From positions 124,001 to 188,000 of the forward strand of contig CAVVYJ010000005.1 of NCBI GenBank assembly GCA_963752495.1: a stretch of DNA of 64,000 nucleotides, given 5' to 3'. The position numbers were made by a program, and so were the translations under genes. Under the pieces are notes generated by a model that searched no databases, had not been told where the DNA came from, and worked only from the letters and a program-made list of their open reading frames with translations. Positions 46,558 through 56,080 of the stretch are shown here, piece by piece (the first letter of the stretch is position 1; the number at the start of each line of letters is the position of its first letter). Origin of the DNA: CAVVYJ01 sp963752495. Its GTDB lineage: Bacteria > Pseudomonadota > Gammaproteobacteria > Burkholderiales > Methylophilaceae.

Positions 46558-47038
46558 AGCTTTTGTTGCTTTTGGCAGCAATTTGAATGAGCCTGAAAGC
46601 CAAGTAGCACGCGCCTTTCAGGCTATTGAAAAAATGCCAAAAACCAAGTTGGTCAAACATTCCAGCTTATATAGAACCGCGCCTGTGGGCTATAGCGATC
46701 AGCCCGATTTTATAAATGCCGTTGCAGAAATTGCTACAGAACTAAGCGCAGAAGCCTTGATGGAGCAGTTGCTGGCCATTGAAAAAACCTTTGGTCGCGA
46801 ACGGCCTTTTGCCAATGCGCCGCGCATACTGGATTTGGATTTATTGTTATTTGACGATTTAGTTTTGCGCTCAGAATCACTTACTTTACCGCATCCGCGT
46901 ATGCATTTACGCGGTTTTGTGTTGCTGCCGCTTGCAGAAATCGCACCCGAAATTAACATCCCAGGGCACGGGAATGTTGTAAAATTAGCGGAGTTTCATC
47001 AATCGCAAGACATTGAAAAATTAGGCCACAATCACTAG
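46550..47038 (+). CDS. folK: 2-amino-4-hydroxy-6-hydroxymethyldihydropteridine pyrophosphokinase
   Basis: A 162-residue folate-pathway enzyme that transfers pyrophosphate from ATP to the pterin. ATG 46550 (MHKAFVAFGSNLNEP) overlaps the pcnB stop by eight bases, so translation is coupled. SLYRTAPVGYSDQPDFINAV, the ERPFANAPRILDLDLLLF block and LPHPRMHLRGFVLLPL are diagnostic and carry the metal-binding Asp pair. Confidence 0.96.
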   Translation: MHKAFVAFGSNLNEPESQVARAFQAIEKMPKTKLVKHSSLYRTAPVGYSDQPDFINAVAEIATELSAEALMEQLLAIEKTFGRERPFANAPRILDLDLLLFDDLVLRSESLTLPHPRMHLRGFVLLPLAEIAPEINIPGHGNVVKLAEFHQSQDIEKLGHNH

Positions 47039-47039
47039 C

Positions 47040-47687
47040 ATGAGCATATTTGATAAATTTCCCTATATCGTAATTGAAGGCCCGATTGGCAGCGGTAAAA
47101 CCACGTTGGCCAGAATGCTCTCTGAAAAGTTTTCAACCGAATTACTTTCGGAGAAAGCTAACGAGAATCCGTTTTTATCTCGGTTTTATCAAGACGCCCA
47201 GCGTTATGCATTGCCAACGCAATTGTTTTTTCTGTTTCAGCGCTCTCAGCAAATCTCTGACGTGAATCAGCGTGATATGTTTGCAAAGCCCATCGTGGCG
47301 GATTTCTTTTTAGAGAAAGATCCCCTTTTTGCACGACTTAATTTGGATGATGAAGAATATTCGCTTTATCACCAAATCTATCAGCATTTGCATTTAAAAT
47401 CGCCCAGCCCAGATTTGGTGGTTTACCTGCAAACGCCAGTAGACGAGCTTGCCGAACGCATTGAAGAACGGAATATCAGCTACGAACAGGATATTCCGCA
47501 TGAATATCTGGAGCGCCTAGCCGATGCTTATAGCGAGTTTTTTCATAGTTACGACGCTTCGCCGATATTGATTGTGAATAACGAAAAATTGAACATCATC
47601 AAAGACGAGAGTGCGCTTAATTTACTGGTGGATAGAATCGGCCAGATTAAAAGTAGCCGTGAATATTTCAACCCAAACTTTGAGTAA
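47040..47687 (+). CDS. Deoxynucleoside kinase
   Basis: A 215-residue dNK/deoxyguanosine-kinase-type protein that phosphorylates deoxynucleosides for salvage. The P-loop GPIGSGKTT is at 14-22. The ENPFLSRFYQD block, FFLFQRSQQ and the substrate/lid motif (IEERNISYEQDI) are present. Similar genes stand next to folK and panB in many Betaproteobacteria. panB starts 3 bases after the stop. Confidence 0.9.
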   Translation: MSIFDKFPYIVIEGPIGSGKTTLARMLSEKFSTELLSEKANENPFLSRFYQDAQRYALPTQLFFLFQRSQQISDVNQRDMFAKPIVADFFLEKDPLFARLNLDDEEYSLYHQIYQHLHLKSPSPDLVVYLQTPVDELAERIEERNISYEQDIPHEYLERLADAYSEFFHSYDASPILIVNNEKLNIIKDESALNLLVDRIGQIKSSREYFNPNFE

Positions 47688-47690
47688 AAA

Positions 47691-48503
47691 TTGAATCTTC
47701 CCGAACTTAAAAAAATGGCTGCAAATGGCGAAAAAATTGCCATGCTGACCTGCTATGACGCAACGTTTGCCAAATTGATGGAATTGGCTGGTGTGGATAT
47801 GATATTGGTGGGCGACTCTCTCGGCATGGTGCTGCAAGGTGCTGAGAACACGCTGAATGTAAGTATGCACCACATGACATATCACACCAAAAGCGTTTCT
47901 GCCGGCGCACCCAATACTTTTATCGTCGCCGACATGCCGCTTGGCAGCTACGAACATGATAACGAAGCTGCCTATAAAAATGCTGAATGGCTAATAAAGT
48001 CTGGCGCGCACATGGTGAAGTTTGAAGGTGGTGGTAGCAAAGTTAACACTGCGCGCTACTTGGTAGAGCGTGGCATTCCTGTATGTGCGCATTTGGGTTT
48101 TACACCGCAATCGGTGAACCAGCTGGGTGGCTACAAAGTGCAAGGGAAAACGCCAGAAAGCGCTCAGCAGATTATTGACGATGCCAAAGCGATGAGTGAT
48201 GCCGGCGTGAGCTTTGTATTGCTGGAAATGGTACCTTCAGTGCTTGCAAAACAGATTACAGAAAACATTAAAACGCCTACGATTGGCATTGGCGCGGGTG
48301 TTGATTGTAGCGGCCAAGTGCTTGTTCTTCAGGATTTATTGGGTATTTATAACGGGCCAGCAAATAAACCACCCGCAGACTTCAAATCGCCACGCTTTGT
48401 ACGCAACTTTTTAAAAGACACAAACAGCATACAAGAAGCTGTTGCGGCTTACGTTAAAGCTGTAAAAAATAAAACCTTCCCAGCCATTGAGCACAGTTAT
48501 TAA
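47691..48503 (+). CDS. panB: 3-methyl-2-oxobutanoate hydroxymethyltransferase
   Basis: A 270-residue first enzyme of pantothenate synthesis. It begins at TTG 47691, with no stronger start nearby. KIAMLTCYDATFAKLMELAGVDMILVGD is split here into recognisable pieces: TCYDATFA, VDMILVGDSLGMV and HMTYHTKSV. The metal and substrate-binding blocks (VAD, EGGG) and GAGVDCSGQVLV are intact. It overlaps panC by one base (TAATG). Confidence 0.95.
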   Translation: MNLPELKKMAANGEKIAMLTCYDATFAKLMELAGVDMILVGDSLGMVLQGAENTLNVSMHHMTYHTKSVSAGAPNTFIVADMPLGSYEHDNEAAYKNAEWLIKSGAHMVKFEGGGSKVNTARYLVERGIPVCAHLGFTPQSVNQLGGYKVQGKTPESAQQIIDDAKAMSDAGVSFVLLEMVPSVLAKQITENIKTPTIGIGAGVDCSGQVLVLQDLLGIYNGPANKPPADFKSPRFVRNFLKDTNSIQEAVAAYVKAVKNKTFPAIEHSY

Positions 48504-49327
48504 TGCAACTTATTCATTCTGTTTCTGAACTAAGAAGCATTTTAAAAACCCAAGCCAGCATTGCTTTCGTGCCCACGATGGGCAACTTGCATGCGGGGCA
48601 TATTCATTTGGTAGAAATCGCCAAACAACATGCACAATGTGTGGTTGTGAGTATTTTTGTAAACCCTTTGCAATTTGGGCCGAATGAAGATTTGGCAAGC
48701 TACCCGCGCACGCTAGATGCAGATTGCGAAAAGCTGAAAGGGGTTGGTGCTGACATAGTGTTTGCGCCTAGCGCAGCCGAAATGTATCCTCAACCACAGT
48801 CCATGACGATTACACCTCCGCCAATTGCAGAGGAGCTTTGTGGTGCTAGTCGTCCTGGTCACTTTGCTGGTGTGGCAACAGTGGTGATGAAACTTTTTAA
48901 CATTGTGCAGCCACAAATTGCGGTTTTTGGAAAAAAAGATTTTCAGCAACTTTTTATCATCAAAGAATTGGTAAAGCAGTTTAATCTGCCGATTAATATT
49001 ATTGCAGGCGAAACTGTGCGCGAACAAACCGGCTTGGCCATGAGCTCCCGAAATGGTTATTTGAGTGAAAAAGAGCGCGCCTCCGCAAGCCAATTAAATA
49101 GTGCTTTGCAGCGCATCGTAGAAGCGATTAAAAATGGAAACTATGATTTTAATCAGCTCGAAAAAGAAGCTTGCCAGCAACTTACAAAAAATGGTTGGGT
49201 GGTAGATTATATTTCGGTAAGAGCAGCGGCTACGCTCAGCCCAGCGACAGAAAGTGATCAGCAACTGGTGGTTTTAGGTGCTGCTACGCTGGGCAAAACA
49301 CGTTTAATTGATAATGTTGAAATTTAA
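48503..49327 (+). CDS. panC: Pantoate-beta-alanine ligase
   Basis: A 274-residue enzyme that couples pantoate and beta-alanine with ATP. VPTMGNLHAGHIHLV (the HxGH-type site), VVSIFVNPLQFGPNEDL and the KMSKS-like loop region (SSRNGYLSEKER) are diagnostic. Encoded directly behind panB with a one-base overlap. panD follows 1 kb downstream after a lipoprotein hydrolase gene. Confidence 0.95.
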   Translation: MQLIHSVSELRSILKTQASIAFVPTMGNLHAGHIHLVEIAKQHAQCVVVSIFVNPLQFGPNEDLASYPRTLDADCEKLKGVGADIVFAPSAAEMYPQPQSMTITPPPIAEELCGASRPGHFAGVATVVMKLFNIVQPQIAVFGKKDFQQLFIIKELVKQFNLPINIIAGETVREQTGLAMSSRNGYLSEKERASASQLNSALQRIVEAIKNGNYDFNQLEKEACQQLTKNGWVVDYISVRAAATLSPATESDQQLVVLGAATLGKTRLIDNVEI

Positions 49328-49420
49328 TACTTATACATTCCAACATTGAGCACATTCAAAAAAATCAAAGCGTGGTGTAAATGGAAAAGAGATAACTTGC
49401 GTTTCCTCAAAATGAGAATC

Positions 49421-50314
49421 ATGAAGTTTCTTTTAGCAATTGCAACCAGCGCATGTTTGCCAGGCTGCAATCTCTCAGAACAGCATGAGCGGCAAGAGGC
49501 TGCTAACTTGCTTCCGGATAATATCCAAGTAATCCGCGATTTCTCGTATGGGAAAAATATCAGGCAGCGCATGGATATCTATAAACCAATTGATGCCAAA
49601 AATGCACCTGTCATACTAATGCTGTATGGCGGTGGATATTATGGCGATGATAAATCAAAATCCGAGCGCCTGATTTACATCAACAAAGTTACACGCTGGG
49701 GTCCAAAAGGATTTATTGTGATATCGGTTGCTACACGAAACCTCCCGGAGTCCGATGCTTATGCTCAAGCTGAAGATTTAGCGCTAGCAATTGTTACAGC
49801 ACAAAAAAATGCTATCGAATGGGGTGGAAATCCTGATAAATTTTTCATTATGGGCCATTCCTCTGGCGGCCACTTAATAAGCCTGCTTTGTGCAAAACCC
49901 TCACTGGTGACTGATGTGGGCGGCCGCCGTTGGCTAGCTGGATTTTCACTTGATAGCTCATCTATGGATATTCCCCAAACCATGCGTATGTGGCATCCAA
50001 ACTTTTTCGACGCCGCGTTTGGGAAAAATCCAAACAGATGGATTTCTGCTTCACCAATTCATCAACTCAGCAAAAACTCTATTCCGCTATTTGTCGCCTG
50101 CTCAACACAACGCGAAGACAACCCTTGCGAAAATGCTGAAGCTTTCGCTACGCAAGCAAAAAATCTCGGAGTAAACGTCAAGGTTAACCCTCTTAACCTA
50201 AATCATGGTGAGATAAACGATCGACTGGGTCTTGAGCACACTTACACCAGAGAAGTAGAAAAGTTTATGGCCAGCTTGGATAAAGAAGTTGCACAGCGCC
50301 TTAACATGGATTGA
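49421..50314 (+). CDS. Lipoprotein alpha/beta hydrolase
   Basis: A 297-residue predicted esterase/hydrolase of the alpha/beta fold. ATG 49421 (MKFLLAIATSACLPGC) is preferred over 49346, because it gives a proper lipoprotein signal with lipobox LPGC and Cys16. An oxyanion-hole region (LMLYGGGYYG) and the nucleophile elbow GHSSGG (Ser about 147) are present, with His in LNLNHGEIND near the end. It resembles BD-FAE-like esterases. The substrate is unknown. It separates panC from panD. Confidence 0.85.
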   Translation: MKFLLAIATSACLPGCNLSEQHERQEAANLLPDNIQVIRDFSYGKNIRQRMDIYKPIDAKNAPVILMLYGGGYYGDDKSKSERLIYINKVTRWGPKGFIVISVATRNLPESDAYAQAEDLALAIVTAQKNAIEWGGNPDKFFIMGHSSGGHLISLLCAKPSLVTDVGGRRWLAGFSLDSSSMDIPQTMRMWHPNFFDAAFGKNPNRWISASPIHQLSKNSIPLFVACSTQREDNPCENAEAFATQAKNLGVNVKVNPLNLNHGEINDRLGLEHTYTREVEKFMASLDKEVAQRLNMD

Positions 50315-50376
50315 GATATATTGAATAAGGGCTTTACTTTATAATAGCGTTAATTGCTTTAATTAAAGTACTGAAT

Positions 50377-50757
50377 ATGCAAAGAACCATGCTCAAATCT
50401 AAACTCCACCGAGTTCATGTAACACACAGCGAGCTGGATTATGAAGGCAGTTGCGCGATAGACGAAACCTTGTTGAAAGCCGCAAACATCAATAACTATG
50501 AGCAAATAGAGATATACAACGTCACCAACGGGGAGCGTTTTAGTACCTATGCAATGCTTGCTGAGGCAAACTCCGGCATTATTTCAATCAATGGTGCTGC
50601 AGCGCACAAGGCACAACCTAAAGATATCATCATCATTGCTAGCTATGCACAATATTCTGAAGTGGAACTGTCACAATTCACGCCCACTTTGGTCTATGTA
50701 GATACACAAAACAAAATTAAACAACTTCGTCAAAGTATTCCAACACAGGCTGCCTAA
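50377..50757 (+). CDS. panD: Aspartate 1-decarboxylase
   Basis: A 126-residue pyruvoyl enzyme making beta-alanine from aspartate for pantothenate. The self-cleavage site Gly24-Ser25 (DYEGSCAID) is intact, and INGAAAHKAQPKDIIIIASYAQ completes the fold. It acts together with PanB and PanC encoded just upstream. rsfS starts 3 bases after the stop. Confidence 0.96.
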   Translation: MQRTMLKSKLHRVHVTHSELDYEGSCAIDETLLKAANINNYEQIEIYNVTNGERFSTYAMLAEANSGIISINGAAAHKAQPKDIIIIASYAQYSEVELSQFTPTLVYVDTQNKIKQLRQSIPTQAA

Positions 50758-50760
50758 CAT

Positions 50761-51135
50761 ATGATTACAAAAATATTCGACCTAGAAGCTATGAAAGCAG
50801 CTGTCATCGATGCGCTTGAGGATATTAAAGCGTTCGACATCAGCGTGATGGATGTGCGTAAACTTACTTCTCTTACCAACTACATGATTGTTGCCAGCGC
50901 AAGCTCCACAAGACAAGCCAAGGCAATTGCCGATAACGTCGTTGTGAAATTGAAAGAAAAAGGGTTTGATATTCGCGGCCTTGAAGGTGGCAAAGAAGGC
51001 GAGTGGGTGCTGGTGGATTTGGACGATATCGTTGTGCACATCATGATCCCCGCCACACGCGCTTACTACAATTTAGAGCAACTTTGGAGCGAGGCAGAAA
51101 GCCGCCGCGACGCTTCTAAACCCGCTGCAGTCTAA
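50761..51135 (+). CDS. rsfS: Ribosome silencing factor RsfS
   Basis: A 124-residue protein that binds L14 on the large subunit and blocks subunit joining in starvation. IKAFDISVMDVRKLTSLTNYMIVASA, split into recognisable blocks, and GEWVLVDLDDIVVHIM are family signatures. Followed by rlmH after five bases, the standard rsfS-rlmH pair. Confidence 0.96.
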   Translation: MITKIFDLEAMKAAVIDALEDIKAFDISVMDVRKLTSLTNYMIVASASSTRQAKAIADNVVVKLKEKGFDIRGLEGGKEGEWVLVDLDDIVVHIMIPATRAYYNLEQLWSEAESRRDASKPAAV

Positions 51136-51140
51136 CTCTC

Positions 51141-51608
51141 ATGAGGTTACGTATCATCTCTGTCGGCCACAAAATGCCGGATTGGGTTGAAACTGCATGC
51201 AACGAATATACAAAACGTATGCCGCGTGACTTAACAACAGAGATTATTGAAATCAAACCTGATAAACGCGCTGATGGTAAAAATAGTGAAGTGGTGCAAG
51301 AAGCAGAAGCTAAGCGCATTTTAGAAGCCGCTGGCAAAGACTTTTTAGTAGTATGTGACGAGCGCGGGCAACAAATAAGCACGTTGCAAGTTGCTGAAAA
51401 ATTAAAATTTTGGCAGGGTCTGGGTAAGGATGTGAGCATTGTTATTGGCGGTGCAGATGGTCTGCATCAAAGCATTAAGCAACATGCTGATTGGCTTTGG
51501 GGGCTGTCGCCACTCACATTACCTCACGCCTTTGTGCGCGTACTTTTATGCGAGCAGTTGTACCGTGCACACTCAATCATTATCGGCCACCCTTACCACC
51601 GCGAATAA
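51141..51608 (+). CDS. rlmH: 23S rRNA (pseudouridine1915-N3)-methyltransferase
   Basis: A 155-residue SPOUT methyltransferase. RIISVGHKMPDWVETAC starts the protein. The SAM knot has VIGGADGLH and LSPLTLPHAFVRVLLCEQLYRAHSI. ATG 51141. The length is normal, and the C-terminus (GHPYHRE) matches the family end. Confidence 0.97.
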   Translation: MRLRIISVGHKMPDWVETACNEYTKRMPRDLTTEIIEIKPDKRADGKNSEVVQEAEAKRILEAAGKDFLVVCDERGQQISTLQVAEKLKFWQGLGKDVSIVIGGADGLHQSIKQHADWLWGLSPLTLPHAFVRVLLCEQLYRAHSIIIGHPYHRE

Positions 51609-51610
51609 GT

Positions 51611-53055
51611 ATGCAGCTTAACAATTCGCTAGTATGGTTTCGCCGAGATTTGCGTGATTTTGACCATGCTGCGCTCTACCATGCGCTTAAATCCTCACAA
51701 GCTGTTTACTGCGTGTTTATTTTCGATACTGATATTCTCGACAAGCTCAGCAATAAAACCGACCGCCGTGTTGAGTTTATTTGGGAAAGTGTACGCGAAC
51801 TAAAAACTGCGCTACAAAATCATGGTGGCGATTTAATTGTGCTACACGGCAAAGCACGTGAACTCATTCCACAAACCGCAACAAAGCTTAATATCAATGC
51901 GGTATTTACAAATCGAGATTACGAGCCAGCGGCTGTAGATAGGGATGCATTTGTAGCAAGTGAGCTCGCCAAGCGCGGCATAGAATTTCATGACTTTAAA
52001 GACCAAGTCATTTTTGAAAAAGATGAAGTACTCAGCCAAAGCAGTAAGCCATATAGCGTGTTTACGCCTTATAAAAACGCACATCTGAAAAAGCTCGATG
52101 ATTTTTACTTAAAGCCCTATCCTGTTGATAGTTATATACAAAACCTTGCTAAAGTTGCGCCAAGCAGCCTGATTGGCTTGGAGGAAATAGGGTTCCAGCG
52201 CACCAATCTTAAGTAGCATGCGATTGCCAACTGGCATGAGCAGGCGGCGCACAATTGCTTGCAGATTTTGAAGACCGCATGAACCAATATAAAAACGCGC
52301 GTGACTTTCCCGCAGTTAAGGGTGTTTCATATCTATCTGTACATTTGCGATTTGGCACAGTCTCAGTTCGGCATTTAGCAAGACAAGCCAGAGACCGCGC
52401 CAGTATTGGCTCTCAGGCATGGTTAAATGAACTAATCTGGCGTGATTTTTACTTCCAAATTTTGTATCATCGCCCCGATGTCGCCAGCGGAAAATCCTAT
52501 AAAGCTGAGTTTGACCGTCTGCCCTTCCCCAACGATGAAGCGCTTTTTAAAGCTTGGTGCGCGGGCAAAACTGGCTACCCGCTGGTGGATGCCGCAATGC
52601 ATCAAATCAACCAAACCGGCTTTATGCATAATCGGCTACGCATGGTGGTAGCAAGCTTTCTTGTAAAAGACTTACTCATTGACTGGCGCTGGGGCGAGCG
52701 CTATTTTGCTGAAAATTTAATTGATTTTGACTTGAGCGCAAATAATGGCGGTTGGCAATGGGCCGCCTCTACAGGATGTGATGCACAACCCTGGTTTCGC
52801 ATTTTCAACCCAGTGACACAAAGTGAGAAATTTGACCCTCAGGGAAAATTTATCCGCAAATATATCCCCGAACTCGCAAGCTGTAGTGACAAAGAAATAC
52901 ACGCACCATGGCAAATTCCGTCACTTCGACAAAATCTTATTGGTGTTGTCGTCGGCAAAAACTACCCTTCTCCAATCGTCGACCACAGCGTGCAACGTGC
53001 ATCTGCGCTGAGTTTGTACAAAACAGCCAGCACTCTAAAAGTACCAAATATTTAA
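51611..53055 (+). CDS. phrB: Deoxyribodipyrimidine photolyase (frameshifts as read)
   Basis: Blue-light enzyme that repairs cyclobutane pyrimidine dimers. The N-terminal antenna domain begins LVWFRRDLRDFDH. The FAD domain has YLSVHLRFGTVSVRHL, LNELIWRDFYFQIL and WRWGERYFAENLIDFD. The frame breaks between 52216 and 52255. Removing a T in AAGTAGCATG at about 52214 and an A in AGCAGGCGG at about 52232 gives a continuous TNLKSMRLPTGMSGGAQ stretch and a protein of about 480 residues. It directly follows rlmH (three bases). Confidence 0.9.
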
Positions 53056-53290
53056 GCATCACCAGCGGCATAGTTATTGCTTTAATCGCCTAGGTGTATC
53101 GTTTTGATTGGCCGTTGTTTTTATACAACACCAGTGAAGTACTCACTACGAGTCGTTTTAATGTGTAGACAAGATGTGTGTAGTTAGAGATAATGTTGTG
53201 ACTTTGCGTGTGATTTCTATTAGTAAAAGTACAAAAATAAAACGATATTAAACAAACAAGTAAAACTAATAATTTAAGTGATGCTAGAGA

Positions 53291-54061
53291 ATGCAAAACA
53301 AACTAAGTAAACTATTTATATGCTGTAGCTTAATCCTGGTGATGACAGGCTGTGCTACACAAGCAAACAGAGATCCGCTTGAGGGGATGAATCGCGGCAT
53401 CTATAAATTTAACGACGTGGTTGATAAGGGCTTCTTTAAACCCGTAGCCACTGCATACAAAAATGTTGCACCGACACCTGTTCGCAAAGGCTTTAATAAT
53501 TTCTTCAATAACCTTGGCTCAATTACTACCGTCTTAAATGATTTGTTGCAACTTAAGTTCGCCAATGCATTTACTGATGCAGGCCGCTTTGTCATCAACT
53601 CTACATTTGGTCTTGCGGGTTTTATTGATGTTGCTGGTATGGACAATATCCCAAACCATAAAGAAGATTTTGGTCAGACCCTCGCTTCTTGGGGTATGAA
53701 AGACAGTGCATATTTAGTGTTGCCTTTCCTAGGGCCAAGCACTGTGCGTGACACTGCAGGGTTAGTGTTTGATACTGTGACCTCAGATCCGATTACCTAC
53801 ACACACAATATCGGTGAAATTCGTTTACATAATCAATTGCGCGCGGCTCAGTTCTTAGACAGGCGCACAGAGCTGCTTGATGCAAAAGACTTTATCGACG
53901 ATGCTGCACTTGACCCATATGCATTCATGCGTGATAGTTATTTCCAACGTCGTGCAAATCTAATCGCTGATGGCGCTGAAGCAACTGCACCAGCTAATGA
54001 TGGGTTTGAACCTGCTGATGAAGATAAGGTTGAATCGGTACCAACTGAAGAAACCAAGTAA
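53291..54061 (+). CDS. mlaA: Outer-membrane lipoprotein MlaA/VacJ
   Basis: A 256-residue lipoprotein that takes phospholipids from the outer leaflet of the outer membrane. It has the lipobox MTGC with Cys21. The start DPLEGMNRGIYKFNDVVD is canonical, followed by the NFFNNLGSITTVLNDLLQ and NSTFGLAGFIDVA blocks. The C-terminal 35 residues are acidic and Pro-rich. The 235-base gap upstream holds no recognised gene. A bidirectional terminator follows. Confidence 0.95.
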   Translation: MQNKLSKLFICCSLILVMTGCATQANRDPLEGMNRGIYKFNDVVDKGFFKPVATAYKNVAPTPVRKGFNNFFNNLGSITTVLNDLLQLKFANAFTDAGRFVINSTFGLAGFIDVAGMDNIPNHKEDFGQTLASWGMKDSAYLVLPFLGPSTVRDTAGLVFDTVTSDPITYTHNIGEIRLHNQLRAAQFLDRRTELLDAKDFIDDAALDPYAFMRDSYFQRRANLIADGAEATAPANDGFEPADEDKVESVPTEETK

Positions 54062-54073
54062 ATCTTAACCAAT

Positions 54074-54100
54074 AAAAAAGCCCCGTCTAGGGGCTTTTTT
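54074..54100. terminator. Bidirectional Rho-independent terminator between mlaA and pmbA
   Basis: An 11-bp perfect stem (AAAAAAGCCCC with GGGGCTTTTTT) around GTCTA. It gives a T-run in both directions between converging genes. Confidence 0.92.
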
Positions 54101-54128
54101 ATTGTACAGTTTTTTTAATTAGCAAACT

Positions 54129-55457
54129 TTACTCCGAAGCAGCAACCGTCATACGCTCAATCAATAGCGAGCCTACCTGTTTCGAACTATTTTTAATCGC
54201 ATCGTCCCCAATGCCTATGATTTGTCCAAGCATATCCTTCATGTTGCTTGCAATTGTAATTTCTTCAACCGGATGCATAATCACGCCATTTTCCACCCAA
54301 AACCCCGCCGCACCTCGCGAATAATCCCCTGTCACCATATTTAAACCGTGCCCTAATACTTCCGTGACCACTAAGCCTGTTCCCATCATTTTCAATAAAT
54401 CAGCAAATGTTTGATTCGTATGCTGCACCACCAAATTATGCACCCCTCCCGCATTACCTGTGCTTTTTAGCCCAAGCTTGCGCGCAGAATAACTACCCAA
54501 CACATAACCTTGCAACACACCATTTTCAACTAATTTTCGCGAATGGGTTGCCACCCCCTCATCATCAAAAGCACTGCTCGCGATGCCTTTTTTAAGGTGC
54601 GGCAGCTCTTCTATATTAAGTAGCGATGCGCCAACTTGTTTACCTAAACTATCCAGCAAAAAAGAGGATTTTCGGTACAAGTTGCCACCAGAAATAGCGC
54701 TGACAAGTGAAGAGATAATACCGCTTGCGAGATTCGCTTCAAACAAAACAGGATATTGACCTGTTTTAATCGGCTTGACTCCGAGGCGCCTAACTGTTCG
54801 TTCTCCGGCTAGCTTTCCTACATACTCAGCCGAATCCAAGTCGTCAGCATTGCGCGCGCTGCTATACCAATAATCGCGCTGCATAGTGGTTTTATTCTCG
54901 GCAATCACCGAACAACTGATACTGTGTCTTGAACTGGGGTAGCCGCCAACAAAACCATGGCTATTGGCATACGCAAAAACACCTTCGGAGCTAGAGACGC
55001 TTGCGCCTTCAGAATTCTTAATTCGCTTTTTATCTACTTGTAGCGCCGCCGTTTCACAGCGTTTTGCAATTTCCAATGCGCTATCTACACTTAATAGCCA
55101 CGGGTGGTATAAATCCAAATCGGGAATTTCTGTTGCCATTAAACTTGCATCAGCTAAACCACAAAATTCATCTTTTGCAGTGAATTTTGCAATATCGCAA
55201 GCTGCCTGCACAGTGTCTTTAAGTGCTTGCGTACTTAAATCCGAGCTGCTTGCCTGACCTTTTTGCTGCCCCAAATACACGGTGACAGTAACACTCTTAT
55301 CTCGATTATATTCAATGTTCTCGGTTTCGTTCATGCGCACCGATACACTTTGCCCTGTGCCAAATGCTGCTTCAGCTTCTGCGCTTGTTGCGCCAGATTG
55401 CTTGGCAAGCCTAAGAACATCATGAGTAACTTGTTTTAAGATGTCTAAATCCATCAC
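54129..55457 (-). CDS. pmbA: Metalloprotease PmbA/TldE
   Basis: A 442-residue protein of the TldD/PmbA family, partner of the TldD protease that degrades linear peptides and antitoxins. SVSVRMNETENIEYNRDKSVTVTVY, YKLAGERTVRRLG-like text and TGDYSRGAAGFWVENG near the C-terminus are diagnostic. ATG 55457 or 55454. It diverges from darP across about 70 bases, the common tldE-yjgA arrangement. Confidence 0.94.
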   Translation of the reverse strand: MMDLDILKQVTHDVLRLAKQSGATSAEAEAAFGTGQSVSVRMNETENIEYNRDKSVTVTVYLGQQKGQASSSDLSTQALKDTVQAACDIAKFTAKDEFCGLADASLMATEIPDLDLYHPWLLSVDSALEIAKRCETAALQVDKKRIKNSEGASVSSSEGVFAYANSHGFVGGYPSSRHSISCSVIAENKTTMQRDYWYSSARNADDLDSAEYVGKLAGERTVRRLGVKPIKTGQYPVLFEANLASGIISSLVSAISGGNLYRKSSFLLDSLGKQVGASLLNIEELPHLKKGIASSAFDDEGVATHSRKLVENGVLQGYVLGSYSARKLGLKSTGNAGGVHNLVVQHTNQTFADLLKMMGTGLVVTEVLGHGLNMVTGDYSRGAAGFWVENGVIMHPVEEITIASNMKDMLGQIIGIGDDAIKNSSKQVGSLLIERMTVAASE

Positions 55458-55531
55458 ACTTCAATTTCAATGACTAAAACTGTTATCATACCGTGCATCA
55501 GCCCAATTCAAGCCATTCATTACAAAAAACA

Positions 55532-56080
55532 ATGCAAGCAAATACAGAAGAAACCCAAGTCGTTAGCAAAACCAAACTGAAGGCCGAGGCCGACGCACTG
55601 CAAGCGATTGGCAAAAAACTGATTGATTTACCCAAAGATAAATTGCTTAAACTGGCACTGCCAGAAGCCTTATTTGATGCGGTTGTTGAGGCAAAGCGTT
55701 TAACCGCAAACGGTGCAACTCGCCGCCAATTACAATACATCGGGCGCCTGATGCGCGACACTGATAGCGCGCCTATCGTAGAGCAGCTGAGCCGCTGGGA
55801 AGGCAAACACGACGAGGAGAACGCCCGCTTTCATCTACTGGAGCGTTGGCGCGACCGATTAATTGGCGACTCTGGCTCTAGCGTACTTCAAGAACTTGTT
55901 TCACTTTATCCACAAATAGATATTCAGTTAGTTCGCACCTTGATTCGCAACGCGCAAAAAGAGATTCTGGTCAACAAACCGCCCAAAAGTAGCCGAGAGT
56001 TATTTAAATTGCTACGAGAAGCTTCCGAAGCCAAACACGCAGCTGATGATGCCAGCGTAGAGGCGGCAGGAGAAGAATGA
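55532..56080 (+). CDS. darP: Ribosome-associated protein DarP (YjgA, DUF615)
   Basis: A 182-residue helical protein that assists late 50S assembly. KTKLKAEADALQAIGKKLIDLPK and RRQLQYIGRLMRDTD are the family signatures. ATG 55532 is used; GTG 55493 would add 13 residues. Neither has a good ribosome-binding site. It diverges from pmbA, and its stop overlaps the antiporter start (ATGA). Confidence 0.93.
   Translation: MQANTEETQVVSKTKLKAEADALQAIGKKLIDLPKDKLLKLALPEALFDAVVEAKRLTANGATRRQLQYIGRLMRDTDSAPIVEQLSRWEGKHDEENARFHLLERWRDRLIGDSGSSVLQELVSLYPQIDIQLVRTLIRNAQKEILVNKPPKSSRELFKLLREASEAKHAADDASVEAAGEE

Noticed and set aside
46027..46581. Long minus-strand frame opposite pcnB and folK
   Set aside because: Two well-conserved genes occupy the plus strand in overlapping frames; the minus reading shows no domain.
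53056..53290. Possible small RNA in the gap between phr and mlaA
   Set aside because: AT-rich text with no stable hairpin plus T-run and no conserved motif that I can recognise.
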